Under the pieces are notes generated by a model. The model ran no database searches and had not been told where the DNA came from. It worked only from the letters and a program-made list of their open reading frames with translations. The position numbers were made by a program, and so were the translations under genes. From Gemmatimonadales bacterium (lineage in GTDB: Bacteria; Gemmatimonadota; Gemmatimonadetes; Gemmatimonadales; GWC2-71-9): a stretch of 8,498 nucleotides of DNA. The stretch lies in the NCBI GenBank assembly GCA_013812695.1, contig JACCSZ010000043.1, forward strand, positions 1-8,498. Reading direction: 5' to 3'. Below are positions 7,161 to 8,498 of this stretch, piece by piece. The stretch's first letter is position 1, and the number at the start of each line of letters is the position of its first letter.

Positions 7161-7234
7161 TGCCGTCATCCTGAGCGGAGCGAAGGAGCCGTGCTTCGGG
7201 TCATGCCTCCTTCGCTCCGCTCAGGATGACGGCA
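7161..7234. repeat. Dispersed inverted repeat, copy 4 (xerC-hslV gap), perfect 28-bp arms
   Basis: Arms 7161-7188 and 7207-7234 are fully complementary over 28 bases around an 18-base loop. This is the longest and best preserved copy in the window. The outermost four bases (TGCC/GGCA) extend beyond the shared family core, which begins at GTCATCC. It ends 19 bases before the hslV ATG. The hslV ribosome site (AGGA, 7245-7248) is outside the stem. Confidence 0.92.
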
Positions 7235-7253
7235 TCTCTCAGCCAGGACGCGC

Positions 7254-7799
7254 ATGACCACGTTCCACGGCACCACCATCCTAGCCGTCCGGAAGGGCGG
7301 CCGAGTCGCCCTGGCCGGCGACGGGCAGGTCAGCATCGGCGAGACCGTGATGAAGTCGCGGTCCACCAAGGTGCGGGCGCTCAAAGGTGGCAAGGTGCTC
7401 GCGGGGTTTGCCGGCTCCGTGGCCGACGCGCTGACCCTGTACGAGAAGTTCGAGGAGAAGCTCGACCGCTACCCCTCGAACCTGCCGCGGGCCGCGGTCG
7501 AGCTGGCCAAGGACTGGCGGAGCGACCGCGTCCTCCGCCGCCTCGAGGCGCTGCTCGTCGTGGCGGACGTCGACCACAGCTTCCTGCTGAGCGGCTCGGG
7601 CGAGCTGATCGAGCCCGACGACGGCGTCGTCGCGGTGGGGTCCGGCGGCAACTATGCTCTCGCGGCCGCCCGGGCGCTCCTCCCGCTGGATGGTCTCAGC
7701 GCCCGCGACATCGCCCAGCGCTCGCTGGAGATCGCCGCCGACATCTGCGTCTTCACCAACCGGCACATCACCATCCTCGAGCTGCCGGGTGAGAAGTGA
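7254..7799 (+). CDS. hslV: ATP-dependent protease subunit HslV (ClpQ)
   Basis: HslV is the proteasome-like threonine peptidase that forms two stacked hexamers and is activated by the HslU ATPase. The product has 181 residues. It reads MTTFHGTTILAVRKGGRVALAGDGQ. By alignment with E. coli HslV (Thr1, Asp17, Lys33) the equivalent residues are Thr7, Asp23 and Lys39, all with an offset of six. MTTFHG therefore looks like a short propeptide cleaved at Gly6-Thr7, as in HslV proteins with a HGTTI start. Further family segments are KVLAGFAGSVADALTLYEKFE, AAVELAKDWRSDRVLRRLEALL, VGSGGNYALAAARALL and EIAADICVFTN. The start is supported by AGGA five bases upstream. hslU begins one base after the stop, so the two form an operon. 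The similarity in wording to B. subtilis ClpQ (FHATTIFAV, GSGGNYALAA) fits the shared gene order. Confidence 0.95.
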   Translation: MTTFHGTTILAVRKGGRVALAGDGQVSIGETVMKSRSTKVRALKGGKVLAGFAGSVADALTLYEKFEEKLDRYPSNLPRAAVELAKDWRSDRVLRRLEALLVVADVDHSFLLSGSGELIEPDDGVVAVGSGGNYALAAARALLPLDGLSARDIAQRSLEIAADICVFTNRHITILELPGEK

Positions 7800-7800
7800 C

Positions 7801-8498
<698 letters not shown>

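Noticed and set aside
438..7234. The repeats as a CRISPR array or as terminators
   Set aside because: Copies are kilobases apart with no regular spacers. The stems lack a following T-tract, in contrast to the true terminator at 384-417.

Overview
This is a GC-rich bacterial chromosome segment with every gene on the + strand, packed tightly, and made of core housekeeping genes. It carries the 3' end of a secretin gene (pilQ), then complete aroC, aroK, topA, trmFO, xerC and hslV, and the 5' part of hslU, which runs off the right edge. Base composition, strong G/C at third codon positions, and a dispersed inverted repeat built around GTCATCCTGAGCGGAGC suggest an environmental, uncultured-type lineage. 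Gemmatimonadota is my best guess, but this rests on recall of the repeat and the gene order, not on a search.

Layout. Positions 1-348 hold the secretin C-terminus, closed by a strong intrinsic terminator (384-417). Positions 537-2325 hold the shikimate-pathway pair aroC-aroK, one base apart. A spacer of about 170 bases (2326-2495) holds a decayed repeat and a separate, unexplained hairpin. Positions 2496-6163 hold topA and trmFO, overlapping by four bases. Then come xerC (6230-7135), hslV (7254-7799) and hslU (7801 to the edge).

Two conserved neighbourhoods meet here. A secretin gene beside shikimate-pathway genes recalls the pilMNOPQ-aroK-aroB linkage of Proteobacteria, with aroC in place of aroB. 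The order topA-trmFO-xerC-hslV-hslU matches Bacillus subtilis topA-trmFO-codV-clpQ-clpY, which ends in codY there. The products act in pilus secretion, chorismate synthesis, DNA supercoiling, tRNA U54 methylation, chromosome dimer resolution and ATP-dependent proteolysis. They do not form one pathway.

I see no undescribed multi-gene system, phage, transposase, CRISPR array or RNA gene. The points worth a second look are small: the inverted-repeat family sitting in every real intergenic gap, where it supplies a stop codon and decoy start codons; the hairpin ahead of topA; a segment of aroC whose codon signature switches frame; and extra N-terminal or internal segments in TopA, HslV and HslU.
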